Source: DASTPP01 sp035762175 (lineage in GTDB: Bacteria > Myxococcota_A > Polyangia > Polyangiales > Polyangiaceae). From it: DNA of 64,000 nt. Under the pieces are notes generated by a model. It made no database searches, was not told where the DNA came from, and was given only the letters and a program-made list of their open reading frames with translations. Both the position numbers and the translations under genes were made by a program. This document shows positions 15,487-25,588 of the stretch, one piece after another (position 1 is the stretch's first letter; the number at the start of each line of letters is the position of its first letter). The DNA lies in the NCBI GenBank assembly GCA_035762175.1, contig DASTPP010000345.1:5961-69960 (forward strand). The letters run 5' to 3'.

Positions 15487-16941
15487 TCACTTGGCGACCC
15501 GGTAGACCACCCCGTCGCCTTGGCTGGTGGGCACGACTTGAGCCGTGTCGACGGTGCCGACGTCGGCGAAGTAGACGTACTTGTCGTCGACCACGACGTG
15601 CGTCGCGCCGAAGGGCGGGCCGGCAGGGTAGAAAGGGTCGGCCTTCGCCGTGACCTGGCCGAGCAGAAGCGGCGCGTCGTCGTCGGGGCCCTTGCGCCAG
15701 GCCTTGAGTTGGCCCCCTTGCGACGTCAGCACGTACAGTGCCGCCTCGCCCGCGGCCCCGCCCGCGCCGGCCGCCCCGCCGATGCCGCCCGCCCCGCCCG
15801 CGCCGGCCGCCCCACCGGCCCCGCCCGCGACCACCACGGCGAAGCCCTCGACGGTGCCCCGGCCCCCGAACTCGGCCCGCGGCACCTCGGTCGGCGTCGC
15901 CTTCGGCCGTGATTGCACCGTGCCGACCGCCCGATCGGCCCAGTAATAGCGCCCGCCCGCGAGCTCGACGGCGACGACGTTGGTGCCGCTCGCCACCGCC
16001 TCGGCCGTGCTCGGCGCCGTCACCAGCCGGCGCACCTCGCGCGGCACCCCCGCCAGCCAGTATGGCCTCGCCTCGCCGTCGACCGCGAGCCAGCCGACGC
16101 TGCTCTGCCCCAGCACGTTCGGCGAGACGACGCCGGTGCCGTTGCTGGCCTTGCCGCGCACGGCTGCGTCGTTCGCCACTGTCCAGTAGACCTTGCCGCC
16201 CGCGACGGCCACGTGCTGCACGTTGAGTTGCCCGGCTGCGACCGGCGGGTTGTCGGGCAAGGCAGAGCCAGGCGTGCCCGAGAAGAGGTTCTGGTTGCTG
16301 TCGGCCGGCCCCGTCCCGAGGTCGCCCCAGAAGAGCTTGCCGCCGGCGAAGGCGAGCGAGCGGGCGCGCACCTCGGTGCTGCCGAACAGCGACTCGACCG
16401 CGCCCCCACCCGCCTTCGCCACGCGGCGCACGCGCGAGCGGAAGGCCGCGTCGTTCGCCTTCACCGCCGGCGAGACCCAATACAGATAGCTGCCGTCGTC
16501 GGCCAGCGCGTACGGCGCCACCTCGTTCGTCGCCAGCGCCTCGGGCACGCACGCGCCCTGCACGCAGAGCGCCGCGCCGAGGCACCTGCGGCCGCAGATG
16601 CCGCAGTTGTCGGCGTCAGCCTGCACGTTGCGGCACGCCGCGCCACACGCAACCTCGGGGAGCGTACACACGAGCCCGCCGCCGCCCCCCGCGCCGCCCG
16701 CGCCCATCGTCGAACCGCCCGCGCCCGCCGCCCCGACGGCGCCCGCCGCACCCCCGGCGCCGCCCGCACCGCCGCCCATCGTGCCCGCGTTGTAGGCCTC
16801 GCAGCGCGCCAGCTCGTCGCCCGTGAGCCCGCTGCAGCCGAGAATCTTCGCGTCGAAGTCGCACGCGGCGGCGCCCGCAAGCCCCGCCGCCGCGAACAGC
16901 GCCGCCCCCGCCGCCCACTGAGAACCGTCTGCTCGCCGCAT
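15487..16941 (-). CDS. Stig1-like lipoprotein with a predicted beta-propeller (DUF5050-like)
   Basis: An envelope protein of 484 residues from the ATG at 16941, chosen because GGAGGG lies 6 nt upstream; a GTG at 16968 is the longer alternative. A signal segment (AAGAALFAAAGLAGAAAC) ends at Cys27, a probable lipid attachment site. A Gly/Ala-rich linker is followed by the Cys motif CGAACRNVQADADNCGICG then RRCLGAALC, as in stigma-specific Stig1-like domains. The rest has repeated blades with LYWVSPA, LFWGDLG, VYWTVAN, YYWADRA and VYFADVG, typical of DUF5050 propellers. Binding partners are unknown. Two broken paralogues lie at 8418 and 11765. It is followed on the same strand by a palindromic element. 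Confidence 0.8.
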   Translation of the reverse strand: MRRADGSQWAAGAALFAAAGLAGAAACDFDAKILGCSGLTGDELARCEAYNAGTMGGGAGGAGGAAGAVGAAGAGGSTMGAGGAGGGGGLVCTLPEVACGAACRNVQADADNCGICGRRCLGAALCVQGACVPEALATNEVAPYALADDGSYLYWVSPAVKANDAAFRSRVRRVAKAGGGAVESLFGSTEVRARSLAFAGGKLFWGDLGTGPADSNQNLFSGTPGSALPDNPPVAAGQLNVQHVAVAGGKVYWTVANDAAVRGKASNGTGVVSPNVLGQSSVGWLAVDGEARPYWLAGVPREVRRLVTAPSTAEAVASGTNVVAVELAGGRYYWADRAVGTVQSRPKATPTEVPRAEFGGRGTVEGFAVVVAGGAGGAAGAGGAGGIGGAAGAGGAAGEAALYVLTSQGGQLKAWRKGPDDDAPLLLGQVTAKADPFYPAGPPFGATHVVVDDKYVYFADVGTVDTAQVVPTSQGDGVVYRVAK

Positions 16942-16983
16942 TCGAGCCCTCCGAGCCAGGTTTCTCACGCCGGCGGCCCCCCT

Positions 16984-18210
16984 TCAGAAGCGTACGCCGA
17001 GCTTCAGGCCGGCGCCGCCCGGCCGCACCTCGGGTTGCCAGAGCCAGCCCACCGGCGACACGCTACCTTTCGCGGACGGGCTCGCCCGCGCCGACGGGGT
17101 GAACAGCAGGTACGCCCCGGCGCCCGTCAGCGCGGCGCCCGCCCCGTAGAGCACGTACTGCAGCACCCGAGCGGTCGACGCCGCGCCGCACCGGTCTCTG
17201 ATCTGCAAAGGGCTCGCCGCCTCGGGCTGCGGCGAGCTCACGTCGCGCTCGGCGGCCTCGCACATGTCATCGCCCCGAGCGCCGCGGCTGTACGCGACGA
17301 ACGCCGGGTCGGACGCGAAGTCGTCGTCGAAGCTCTTCACCCGCATCGACATCGCCGCCCCGGCCCCGATCGACGCCGCCCCCGCCGCCACCGCCGCCCA
17401 GCCCCACGCGGCTCGCGCGCGGCCACGCGCCGGCTCGCTCGGCGCCGCGGGCGCCGGCGGAGGGGGCGCGGGCGGCGCCGCGTCCGGCTCGACCACCGAC
17501 GCCACCGTGCGCCGCCCCGCCACGATGCGCACCCGCGCGTCGGCCAGAACTTTGGCCCCCTCGCGCACCTCGACCAGGTGCTCGCCCTCGCCCAACGTCA
17601 GCTCGACCCCCGGCTCGTAGGGGCCGCGCGCTTGCCCGCCGACGTATAGCTCGCCCGCAAGCCGCGCCGGCCCGATCAGCGTCACGTCGCCCACCCGCCC
17701 GGGCGTCGCCAGCTTGCGGTACAGGCGCTCGCCGACGAGTTGGCGCCGGTCGGGCTCGTAGGGCAGCGTGAGCACCCGGTCGGGCTCGCCCTGCTGCCAG
17801 AAGTGCACGCGGGCGTAGGGCTTGCCGCCGTCGCTGTAGACGTAGCCCCAGAAGTAGCGCTTGACCCCGAGCCGCTCGCCGATGCGCTGCAGGCACCTGG
17901 CGTCGAAGGCCAGGTCGGTCATGTCGTTGAGCGGCGTGCGCAGCGTGCGCAGCGCGCACTTGACCTGGTACGCCGTCGCCACGAGCGGCTGGCTCTCGCC
18001 GCCCAGCGTGTACTCTTCCGAGTCGAGAACCTGGCCCCGCAGCACGTTCGTCAGCGTCTTGGCCGCGTGCTCGTTCACGGTGTCGGCCTCGAGCGCGACG
18101 ACCGCCACCGCCTCGGTGGTGGGCCCCATCGGGGCCGCCCGGGCCGCCGTCGAGGCGGCGAGCGTGGCGAGCGCGAGCCGGGCCCCCCGCCCTCGCACGC
18201 GCCGGCTCAA
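16984..18210 (-). CDS. Exported/membrane protein with PEGA-like domain, unknown role
   Basis: A 408-residue protein with an N-terminal signal segment (ARLALATLAASTAARAAP), then an alpha/beta domain with two Cys (CALRTLRT, ARCLQRIGERLGV). A PEGA-like beta segment follows (about 190-240, GELYVGGQARGPYEPG). After a Pro-rich linker come two hydrophobic helices (about 270-295 and 360-380). The C-terminus GGAGLKLGVRF ends in an aromatic, as outer-membrane strands do. The start overlaps the stop of the upstream FHA gene by 4 nt (ATGA), so translation is coupled. It is the last gene of a three-gene operon with FHA and TPR proteins. Precise function unknown. Confidence 0.75.
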   Translation of the reverse strand: MSRRVRGRGARLALATLAASTAARAAPMGPTTEAVAVVALEADTVNEHAAKTLTNVLRGQVLDSEEYTLGGESQPLVATAYQVKCALRTLRTPLNDMTDLAFDARCLQRIGERLGVKRYFWGYVYSDGGKPYARVHFWQQGEPDRVLTLPYEPDRRQLVGERLYRKLATPGRVGDVTLIGPARLAGELYVGGQARGPYEPGVELTLGEGEHLVEVREGAKVLADARVRIVAGRRTVASVVEPDAAPPAPPPPAPAAPSEPARGRARAAWGWAAVAAGAASIGAGAAMSMRVKSFDDDFASDPAFVAYSRGARGDDMCEAAERDVSSPQPEAASPLQIRDRCGAASTARVLQYVLYGAGAALTGAGAYLLFTPSARASPSAKGSVSPVGWLWQPEVRPGGAGLKLGVRF

Positions 18211-19844
18211 GGCCCCCTCCGGGCGCTCGGCAAGAGGGTGCGGGCCTCGGCGACGCAGCGCACGTCACCGACCAGGTGGCAGAGGCTGATCAGCTCGCGC
18301 AGCTCGTCGGCCGACGCCCGCCCGCTGCGCATGCGTGCCGCGAGCCGGGCGCGCCGCCCGCCGCCCCTCGACGCGAGGGCGCCCTCGTTCGGAGCCGGCT
18401 CGGCCATCGCCTTCGCCAACGGCGTCGCCGTCAGCGGCGGGGCGGAGGCGACCACATACGGCTCGGGGCCCGCCTCACCCGTCGCCGCCGCCGGCACCTC
18501 GGCGTCGCTCGGGGGCGGCGCGCCCGCTACCTCGACCGCCGCCGCGAGCGGCCCAGCGCCCGACAGCCCCGGCAAGGGCGCTTGCAGCCCGACCGTCGCC
18601 CCCACGGCCGCCGCAGCCACCACCGGAAAGAGCAGCGCCGACCACTGGCGGCGCGAGCGCGCTGGCGTGACGTCTGCTTGCGGCGTGCCCTCGTCGGCCA
18701 CCCGATCGGGCTCACCGGGGCGATCGCGCCCCTCGGGCGGGCCCTCGGCCGCCGCCGACTCGGCCTCGCCGGCCGCCCCCTGGGGCCCGCGAGCCCCCGC
18801 GTCGGCTCGGCTGCCGGCGCCGCCCTCGCGCACCGACGCGACGCCATGGTGCGCGCCCGGCGAGCCCGCATACCAGCGCAACGCGGCGTCGGACGCGGGC
18901 GGGCCGGCGGGCTCGACGACGAACGCGCGCTCGCCGCCTTCCGCGTCGCCGCGCCCCATCGTCGCCCGGCAGAGTCGTTCGAACGACGCCGAGGGCGCCG
19001 CCTGCGCCGGCAGGGCGCGCGGCCCGACGGCTTCGACGCGCGCCTCGTTCGAAGCCCCGTCGCCTTCGGGCGCCGCCCTCGTACCAAGCGCCCGCCCGGA
19101 GGCGGCGGGCCTCGAAGGTCGGGCCGCCCGGGGTGCGGGCGCCGAGTCGGGCACGGGCTCGCAGGCCAGCGCCGCGCCCTTGGCCCAGACCGCGTCGAAG
19201 CGGGGGTCGGGCTGCTGGCGCGGCTCGAGGTAGCGAAAGAGCGCGACGCCGCCCACGTTGATGGCGTCGCCGCCCTCGAGCACCCGCCGGCTGAGGGGGC
19301 GCCCGTTGACGAAGAGCAGCCCGTTGTGGCTCATGTCGACGAGTTCGTGGCGCCCGTCGGGCAGGGGCAAAAAGAGCGCGTGCACGACGCTCACCCGGTC
19401 GTCGAGCACGCGCAGCGTGCAGTCGTCAGACCGGCCGATCGTCACCGTCTCGTCGCGCGGAAAGACGAGCTCTTGGCCCGCGAGCGGCCCGGCGATCGCC
19501 CGCAGGCGCGCGGGCGCGACGTAGCGCGGGGGCGGCGTCGGCACCCCGGTCGGCACCGCGCCCGAGAAGCGCAGCACGTAGCCGCCAATCTGCGCCACGG
19601 CGCCGTCGCCGACGCGGGCCCGCCCCCGCACGGGCATGGCGTTGACGAAGGTGCCCCCGCGGCTACCCTCGTCGACCAGCCAAAGGCCGCCTTCGTCGCG
19701 CTCGAGCCGGGCGTGGCGGCGCGAGACGTCGAGCTGGGCGAGCACGAAGTCAGCGCCGGGTGCGCGCCCGATGGTGTACCGATCGCGCGTCAGGCGATGG
19801 AAGGTCGTGAGCCCTTCGTCGTCTTCGATGCTCAGTAGCCACAT
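18207..19844 (-). CDS. Double FHA-domain membrane protein
   Basis: FHA domains bind phosphothreonine, so this protein probably reads the output of Ser/Thr kinases. Start MWLLSIED at 19844, with a GAGGGGGG stretch just upstream. The first FHA (about 15-95) has YTIGRAPGADF, VSRRHARLE and SRGGTFVNAMPV. The second (about 110-205) has VTIGRSDDCTL, VSVVHALF and SHNGLLFVNGRPL. In the second the usual SRxH is VVHA and the Thr-binding Ser/Arg pair is altered, so it may not bind phosphopeptide. A long disordered Ala/Pro/Glu region is followed by one hydrophobic helix (SALLFPVVAAAAVGATVGL) and a charged C-terminus. The kinase at 21125 is an obvious candidate partner. Confidence 0.85.
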   Translation of the reverse strand: MWLLSIEDDEGLTTFHRLTRDRYTIGRAPGADFVLAQLDVSRRHARLERDEGGLWLVDEGSRGGTFVNAMPVRGRARVGDGAVAQIGGYVLRFSGAVPTGVPTPPPRYVAPARLRAIAGPLAGQELVFPRDETVTIGRSDDCTLRVLDDRVSVVHALFLPLPDGRHELVDMSHNGLLFVNGRPLSRRVLEGGDAINVGGVALFRYLEPRQQPDPRFDAVWAKGAALACEPVPDSAPAPRAARPSRPAASGRALGTRAAPEGDGASNEARVEAVGPRALPAQAAPSASFERLCRATMGRGDAEGGERAFVVEPAGPPASDAALRWYAGSPGAHHGVASVREGGAGSRADAGARGPQGAAGEAESAAAEGPPEGRDRPGEPDRVADEGTPQADVTPARSRRQWSALLFPVVAAAAVGATVGLQAPLPGLSGAGPLAAAVEVAGAPPPSDAEVPAAATGEAGPEPYVVASAPPLTATPLAKAMAEPAPNEGALASRGGGRRARLAARMRSGRASADELRELISLCHLVGDVRCVAEARTLLPSARRGP

Positions 19845-19947
19845 GAGCCCCCCTCGGGCCGGCCCGCCCGGCCTCGGCCCCGAGGGCCAAAGTAAGGTAC
19901 GCGCAGAGCCCGCGCCCCCGCAAGCGCCCCCGCGGGCGGCGTCGCGC

Positions 19948-21072
19948 TCACCAAAGCGCCACCGCCCAGGCCACGCCGCCCCCGCGGGGCACCCCGAGCG
20001 GCACGAGCACCGAGGGCCGAGCCTTGGCGGCGCCGGCCCCCGCGGCCGGCCCCGGGCGCGACGCACCCGCGAGCGCCCAGCTCAGCGCCCCCGCGGCCGT
20101 CGCGCCGCCGCCCGCGACGAGGGCGGGCACGAGGTACGGGGCGTCGTCGGCGCCGTTCTGACCTCGGGCGAGATGGGCAGCGAAGAGGCCGAGCGAGGCC
20201 GCCGCGAGGCCGATGCCGATACCGCCGACGGCCCAGGGGGTGATCTGCGCAGAGCCCCCGGGCGGGCCGGGAGCGGCCTTCGGCGGGGGCGGCGCGGGCG
20301 TCGTCTCGCGCCGCGGGCGGGCGTCTGGCCACTCGAGTCGCACCGTCTGTAGGCCCTTGCCGTCGCCGGCTTCGGGCGCGACGAACGTCGCCTGCAAGGG
20401 CGCGTGCTGCGGGTGCGTCACGGCGAAGGTGTGCTCGCCCTTGACCACCCGAAGGGGGCCCCAGGTGGCGCGATCGCGGTTGAGCTGCGGCACCACGTAG
20501 CTCGGCAAGGGCGCGCCGTCGAAGGTGACCTCGGGCAAGGCCTCGGGGTCGACCGGGCGCACGACGAGGGCGACGTCGGTCAGGTGCGCCCTGACCTCGA
20601 GCAGCGCCTTCTGGCTCTCGGCGAAGACGTGCTTGTGGTCGGCGTCGGGGCGGTTGGCCGCGAGCGTCACGGCCCGGGCGAAGTCGCCTTCGGCCTGCAC
20701 CCATTGCCCGAGCCGCGCCTGGCAGATGCCCCGGTAGTAGAACACCACCGCGGCCTCTTTTTGGGCCGCGACCTCGTCGAGCGCGGCGAGCGCGTCGCGA
20801 AAGCGCCCCGCCTCGAAGGCGTCGAGCGCCGCGCGATAGCGGGCACGCGCCTTGTCGCCCTCGGGCCTCGACGTGCCGCCGGCCGGGGGCGCGGCCCGGG
20901 CGTCGCGCGGCGCCGCCCCCGCGAGGCAAAGCACGCCCGCGACGACGACGCCGAGGCCCCCGCGGCCCGACGCGCTCGCGCCGGGGGCCCGCCGCCCCGC
21001 CGGCCCCCGGCGCGCTCGGCGGCGCGCCGCCGCCGCCCTTCGGTCGGTCGTCGAATCTGCTGGCCGGGCCAT
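19948..21072 (-). CDS. TPR/PEGA-like membrane protein
   Basis: A 374-residue protein from the ATG at 21072, which has GAGGT immediately upstream. A basic N-terminus and a hydrophobic segment (GGLGVVVAGVLCLAGAAP) act as signal or anchor. TPR-like helices follow (about 75-150, ARYRAALDAFEAGRFRDALA and YYRGICQARLGQWVQAEGDF). Then comes a beta domain resembling PEGA carboxypeptidase-like folds (VTFDGAPLPSYVVPQ, KGEHTFAVTHPQHAPLQAT), and two predicted membrane helices near the C-terminus. This layout is common in myxobacterial proteins encoded beside Ser/Thr kinases. It starts the operon with the FHA gene and is divergent from the kinase with 52 bp between starts. Confidence 0.75.
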   Translation of the reverse strand: MARPADSTTDRRAAAARRRARRGPAGRRAPGASASGRGGLGVVVAGVLCLAGAAPRDARAAPPAGGTSRPEGDKARARYRAALDAFEAGRFRDALAALDEVAAQKEAAVVFYYRGICQARLGQWVQAEGDFARAVTLAANRPDADHKHVFAESQKALLEVRAHLTDVALVVRPVDPEALPEVTFDGAPLPSYVVPQLNRDRATWGPLRVVKGEHTFAVTHPQHAPLQATFVAPEAGDGKGLQTVRLEWPDARPRRETTPAPPPPKAAPGPPGGSAQITPWAVGGIGIGLAAASLGLFAAHLARGQNGADDAPYLVPALVAGGGATAAGALSWALAGASRPGPAAGAGAAKARPSVLVPLGVPRGGGVAWAVALW

Positions 21073-21124
21073 GACCTCTGCATGTTTACTACGGGCCCGA
21101 CACCGCCGCGAAGGGGGCGCCGCC

Positions 21125-23509
21125 ATGCCGCGCAAGCCGACCAACTACGCCGGGCCGCTCTGGCCGCCGGGCACTGTCTTGCAGGGCCTGGGCCTACGCA
21201 TCGTGCGCGTGATCGGGCGCGGGGGCATGGCGGTCGTCTATGAAGTCGAACGCCTCGGCGCGGGCGAGCGCTACGCGCTCAAGGTGCTCTCGGCGCACCT
21301 CGCCGACCGCATCGACCTCATCGCCCGCTTTCTGCGCGAGGCCGACGCGCTGCGCGTGCTGACCACCGCGCCCAACGTCGTGCAACTTTACGACGCGGGG
21401 TTCTTCGAGAACAACCAGCCCTACCTCTTGCTCGAGCTCTTGCACGGGCGCACGCTGCGCGAGGTGCTCATGCAAGGGCGCCCGCCGATGGGGCTCGGCT
21501 GTTACTACGTGACGCAGCTGCTCTGGGGGCTCGCCCCGCTGCACCTGGCCAAGTGCGTTCACCGCGACGTCAAGCCCGAGAACTTCTTCATTCAAGACGA
21601 CGGCTCGTGCAAGCTGCTCGACTTCGGCCTCATCAAGGTGGCGCTCGAGTCGCCCGTGCCGCCCGGCTTCATCACGGGCCCCGGGGGCGTGTTCGGCACG
21701 TCGTCTTATATGGCGCCCGAATACAACACGAGCCGGCTGCCCGACGCGCGCGCCGACATCTTCTCCGCCGGCGTGGTGCTCGTCGAGGTGCTCTTGGGCC
21801 GGCGCCCCCTCGCGCACCTGAGCGACGACGAGCTGCAGGCCCGCATCATGACGCGGGGCTTCCCCTCGATCGAAGAGGCGGGCGGCCACGACGTGCCCTT
21901 CGAGCTGCGCGCGATCGCGAACCGCGCGACGGCGAAGAGGCCGAGCGACCGCTACCCGACGGCGGTCGACTGCGCCTCCGACCTCGTCCGGGCCCTCCGC
22001 CACCTGCGTCTCCTGCCGCCGTGGGCGCTCTCCTCGGCGGCCTGGCGTCAGGCGCCGCCGCCCGCCGGCTCGCGCTCGGTCGGCGCGCCGCCGGCTGCCG
22101 CGGCGCCGCGCACGCCCCTGCCGAGCCTCGTGCCCATGTCGCAGCGGCGCACGCTCGACCTCGGCGGCGGGCTCCTCGTCCCCCTCTTGGCGCTCCCTTC
22201 CCCCGCCGGGTCGCCCGAGGGTGAGCCCGCCTCCAGCCCGGCGCCGCCGCCCGCTGACGCCCCGCCCTCGAGCCTGGCGCCGCCGCCCGCCGGCACCCCG
22301 CCTTCGAGCCTGGCGCCGACGCCCGCCGACGCCCCGCCCTCGAGCCCGGCGCCGCCCCTTGCCGGCGAGCCCACGTCGGCGGCCACGAGCTCGTCGCCCG
22401 TCGCCGCGCCCGGGGCGGCGCCCGAAGCCTCGTCGCCCGCGGAGGCGCCCGTCGCGGCGCCTGTGGGCTCGATGCCCGATGCGGCGTCGACGCCCGTCGC
22501 GGCGTCGGTCCCCGCCGCGGCGCCCGCACCCGCGATGCCCGCTTCGACCCCCGAGGCAGCGCCGTCGGGCGCGGCGCACCCGCCGCTTCACCTCGTGCGC
22601 ACCTCGTTGACGCCCCCGCGCTGGCGCTCGCCGACGCCGCCCCGGCGCTCGCTCGTCAAAGCCCTCGTGCCTCGGCTCGAAGACTTCGTCGCGCGCCTGT
22701 TCGACCTGGTCACGCCCGTGCAAGCGGCCCGGCGGGCCGAGCGCGCGAAGCTCTACCGGCTCGAAGCGCGCAAGGCGCGTCAGGTCGGCGAGGCGGCGCC
22801 GAGCTCCCACCAGCCGGTCTCGTCGCCGGTGACCCCGCCCTCGCCCTCGGGCTTCGCGCGGTCGACCATCGTCGCCGTGGCCGTCAGCGCGCTCGGGTTG
22901 GGGGCGCTCTCGTTCTCTTTGCTTCGCGTGCAGAGGGCGCGCGTCCGAGGCGTCTCGGCCGCGCGCCAGGCCGAAGGCTTGCCGAGCGTCGACGCCGCCC
23001 AACCTCGGCCGAGCGCTCGAGCGTCGATCGCACCCAGCGCGCCGCCTGCCCCGGCGAGCGTGCCTGCGCCCTCGGCGTCCGGGGCCGCGCCGACGACGGC
23101 GCCGGGCGGCGCGGCGGCCGCGAGCGCCAGGGCGCCGAGCCTTCCGGGGGCGGCCAGCAATCGGCCGAAGCCCGCCGCGACGCCCTCGCAAGCGCCCCGC
23201 CCGGGTGAGGGGCGCGCGGCGGGGGCGGCCGAGAGGCCCGCCGCGAGCGCGCCGGGGGCCGTGTTCGCCCCGAAGCGGCGCCTCTCGCTGCCGAAGTTAG
23301 CGCTCTGCCGACCCGGGCAGGCCCCCGCGGGGCATGGGGGGTCGGTTTCGCGAAGGCCGTTGAGGCGGCGGCGTCGGCCCGGGGCGAGGGGGCCGCCCGT
23401 CGACGCCGCCAGGCGGCTCGTGCCGCCCGGATGCCGGCTCGTCCGGCGGGCGGGGCGGCTCGTCGGGGGGCGGGGGCGCGGGCCGAGCGCGGGTGCCAGC
23501 TTGCGCGCC
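21125..23509 (+). CDS. Transmembrane Ser/Thr protein kinase (PknB-like); 3' end not resolved
   Basis: Kinase domain at about 23-290: glycine loop IGRGGMAVVYE, Lys53 in YALKVL, catalytic VHRDVKPENFF (Asp148), DFG at Asp166, SYMAPEYN. A Pro/Ala/Ser-rich region with 12-residue repeats (PPSSLAPPPAGT type, 22230-22360) follows, then a basic stretch and a single membrane helix at about 578-602 (TIVAVAVSALGLGALSFSLL). Probably a receptor-like kinase phosphorylating local FHA/TPR partners. The frame has no stop: after about 23280 it turns Arg-rich and runs on into the next gene. The end given here is simply the base before the next likely ATG. A frameshift to a stop near 23307 (TAG) would end it sooner. 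Confidence 0.75.
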
Positions 23510-24970
23510 ATGACGATGCTTTCTCCCTCCTTCCGTCGCGCCCTGGCGCTGACGCTGAGCGTGGCGGCGCCGGCGATGGCGCGGCCGTCGGCGCCGGCGC
23601 AGTTCTGCGCGCGCTACCCTTCGGCCCCGGCCTGCGCCGGGGGGCAGGCCGCCTGCGGGCAGTGCCACTTCGACCCGCCCGCGCGCAACGAGTACGGGGC
23701 CGAGGTGGCGGCGGCGCTCGCGCCCGGGTCGCCGCGCCCGCTGCCCGACGACGTCTTCGCCGCGGGGCTGGCCGAGGCGCTGGCGGCCGTCGAGGGGCTC
23801 GACGCCGACGGCGACGGCGTCGCCAACGTCGCCGAGATCGAGGCCGGCTCGAGCCCCAGCGACCCGAGCAGCCGGCCCGCGGAGGGCTGCGACCCGGCCC
23901 TCGAGAGCGAGGGCTTTCGGCTCTGCGGGTACGACCTGCGGTACGCGTTCCGCAAGGTTCACCTCGACTTTTGTGGCCGCTCGGCCACCTTCGACGAGAA
24001 CGAGTCGTTCGCGCGCGCCGCCGACCCGAAGGCCGAGCTGCACGCCGCCCTCGACCGCTGCCTGCGGGGCGAGGCGTGGCGCGGCAAAGATGGCGCCTTG
24101 TGGCGCCTCGCCCACCGCAAGATTCGGCCGAACCAGAGCATCAAGAGCGGCGAGGGCGCGGGGCCGGTGCCGCTCGCCGACTACGACGACGACTACGCCT
24201 TCTACGTCTACAGCCAGATCGACGGCCACGACGCGCGCGATCTGCTGGTCGGCACGTACTTCGTCGCCCGCGACCCGGGGCCGCCGACCACCTACGCCCC
24301 CTTCGACCGCGACGTCTTCAGCGACGCGCTCGCGCGCGGCGAGGACGTCGCGCAGCTGGTCGATCGCGACCGCCGCGCCGGCATGCTCACGCACCGGTGG
24401 TTCTTGATGACGTTCACCATGTTCACGCCCGTGCCCCGCACCACGGCGGCGCAGGCGTACCGCGCCTACCTCGGCCTCGATCTCGCGCTGATGCAGGGCC
24501 TCTCGGCCGTGCCCGGCGAGCCCGCCGATCACGACCGCAAGGGGGTGGGCGCGCCCGCCTGCGCCACGTGCCACGCCACGCTCGACCCGCTGAGCTACCC
24601 CTTCTCGCGCTACGAGGGGCTCGACTCCGACGCCAAGAGCTTCGTCGACGTCTTCACCCAGTACCGGCCCGACCGCCTGGCGCGCTTCGTCGAGACCGAC
24701 GGCCCGGGGGTCGTCGCGACGCCCGAGGCGGGCGTCCTCTTCGGCCAGCCCGTCGCCGACCTGGTCGAATGGGCGCGCGTGGCGGCCGAGAGCGACGAGT
24801 TCGCCCAGACGCTGGTGCGCGACCACTGGGAGCGCGCGCTCGGCGGGCCCCCCGGGCCGTCGGAGCAGGCCGCGTTCGCGCAACTCTGGCGGCGGCTGCG
24901 CACCGAGCACGGCTACCGCATCGACCCCATGCTGCACGAGCTCATCGACACGGAGGCTTACGGTGTTCCC
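23510..24970 (+). CDS. Exported CxxCH protein (DUF1588/1592-like, cytochrome-type)
   Basis: Begins MTMLSPSFRRALALTLSVAA with a signal peptide cleaved near AMA-RPS. Two heme-binding motifs are visible: CGQCH (49-53) and CATCH (351-355). The second sits in APACATCHATLDPLSYPFSRYEGLD, very like the DUF1588 pattern C..CH...DP.......(Y/F)(D/E). An acidic DADGDGVANVAEIEAG loop near 105 looks like a dockerin-type calcium site. Such proteins are usually encoded beside DUF1501/DUF1552 proteins, as here. The reading frame has no stop where the homology ends (IDTEAYG, about 24965); it stays open to 25564 across the next gene, so the end is approximate. No good ribosome site was found for the start. Confidence 0.7.
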
Positions 24971-25580
24971 TTACCTGCGTCTCTGGCGGGCTTCGCGCTG
25001 GTTGCTCCCCGGCCTCGCGGCCCTCGGCTGCGGCGAAGACGCGGCGCGCCCGGGCGCGGCCCCGCCGCCCGCCGCCTCGGGGCCTACCGTCCGGCAAGGG
25101 CGGGTACGCTTCCGCGGCCCCGAGCGCTACGCCGCCGACCTCTCGGCGGCGCTCGAGGTGCCCGCCGACGCGCTCTGCCGCGAGTTCGGCCGCTACGACT
25201 GCGCGGTGGCGCACGCGGTCACGCTCGGGGGCATCGAGCCCTACCGGAGCAGCATCTACGAGCCCTCGGCCCCGCGCTCGGCCAGCGCGGCCGGGGCGAG
25301 CGAGCGGCTCGCCCTGTCGGCGTGCGAGGCGCGGGCGGGGCGCGACTTCGACGCCCCCGAGGCGGCCTTGATCTTCGGCCGGCTCGCCCGCGGCGACGCG
25401 GGCGAGGAGGCGCGGCGGGCCGTGGCGCGCGACCTGTACCGGCGGCTCGTGCGGCGCGAGGCGAGCCCCGCCGAAGTCGAGGCGCTGGCGTCCATCGCCC
25501 CCGGGCCCGAGGCCGGGCGCGACTACGCGGTCGGCGCCTGCCTGGCCCTCGCCACCTCCCTTGAGGCCCTTTTCTACTGA
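24963..25580 (+). CDS. Lipoprotein of unknown function between the CxxCH and DUF1501-like genes
   Basis: GTG start with GGAGG 6 nt upstream. The first 23 residues (MFPYLRLWRASRWLLPGLAA then LGC) form a lipoprotein signal with Cys23 as the acylated residue. The mature part is helical, with YAADLSAALEVPADALCREF and GRYDCAVAHAVTLGGIEPY. A C-terminal region with RRLVRREASPAEVEALASIA looks like the end of DUF1549/1553-type modules. It probably works with the flanking CxxCH and DUF1501-like proteins at the envelope. Its exact role is not recognised. Confidence 0.75.
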   Translation: MFPYLRLWRASRWLLPGLAALGCGEDAARPGAAPPPAASGPTVRQGRVRFRGPERYAADLSAALEVPADALCREFGRYDCAVAHAVTLGGIEPYRSSIYEPSAPRSASAAGASERLALSACEARAGRDFDAPEAALIFGRLARGDAGEEARRAVARDLYRRLVRREASPAEVEALASIAPGPEAGRDYAVGACLALATSLEALFY

Positions 25581-25588
25581 GACCGACC

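Noticed and set aside
24963..25564. C-terminal 200 residues of the CxxCH protein overlapping the lipoprotein gene
   Set aside because: Arg-rich shadow frame; the other frame has a ribosome site (GGAGG), a lipoprotein signal and coding composition.
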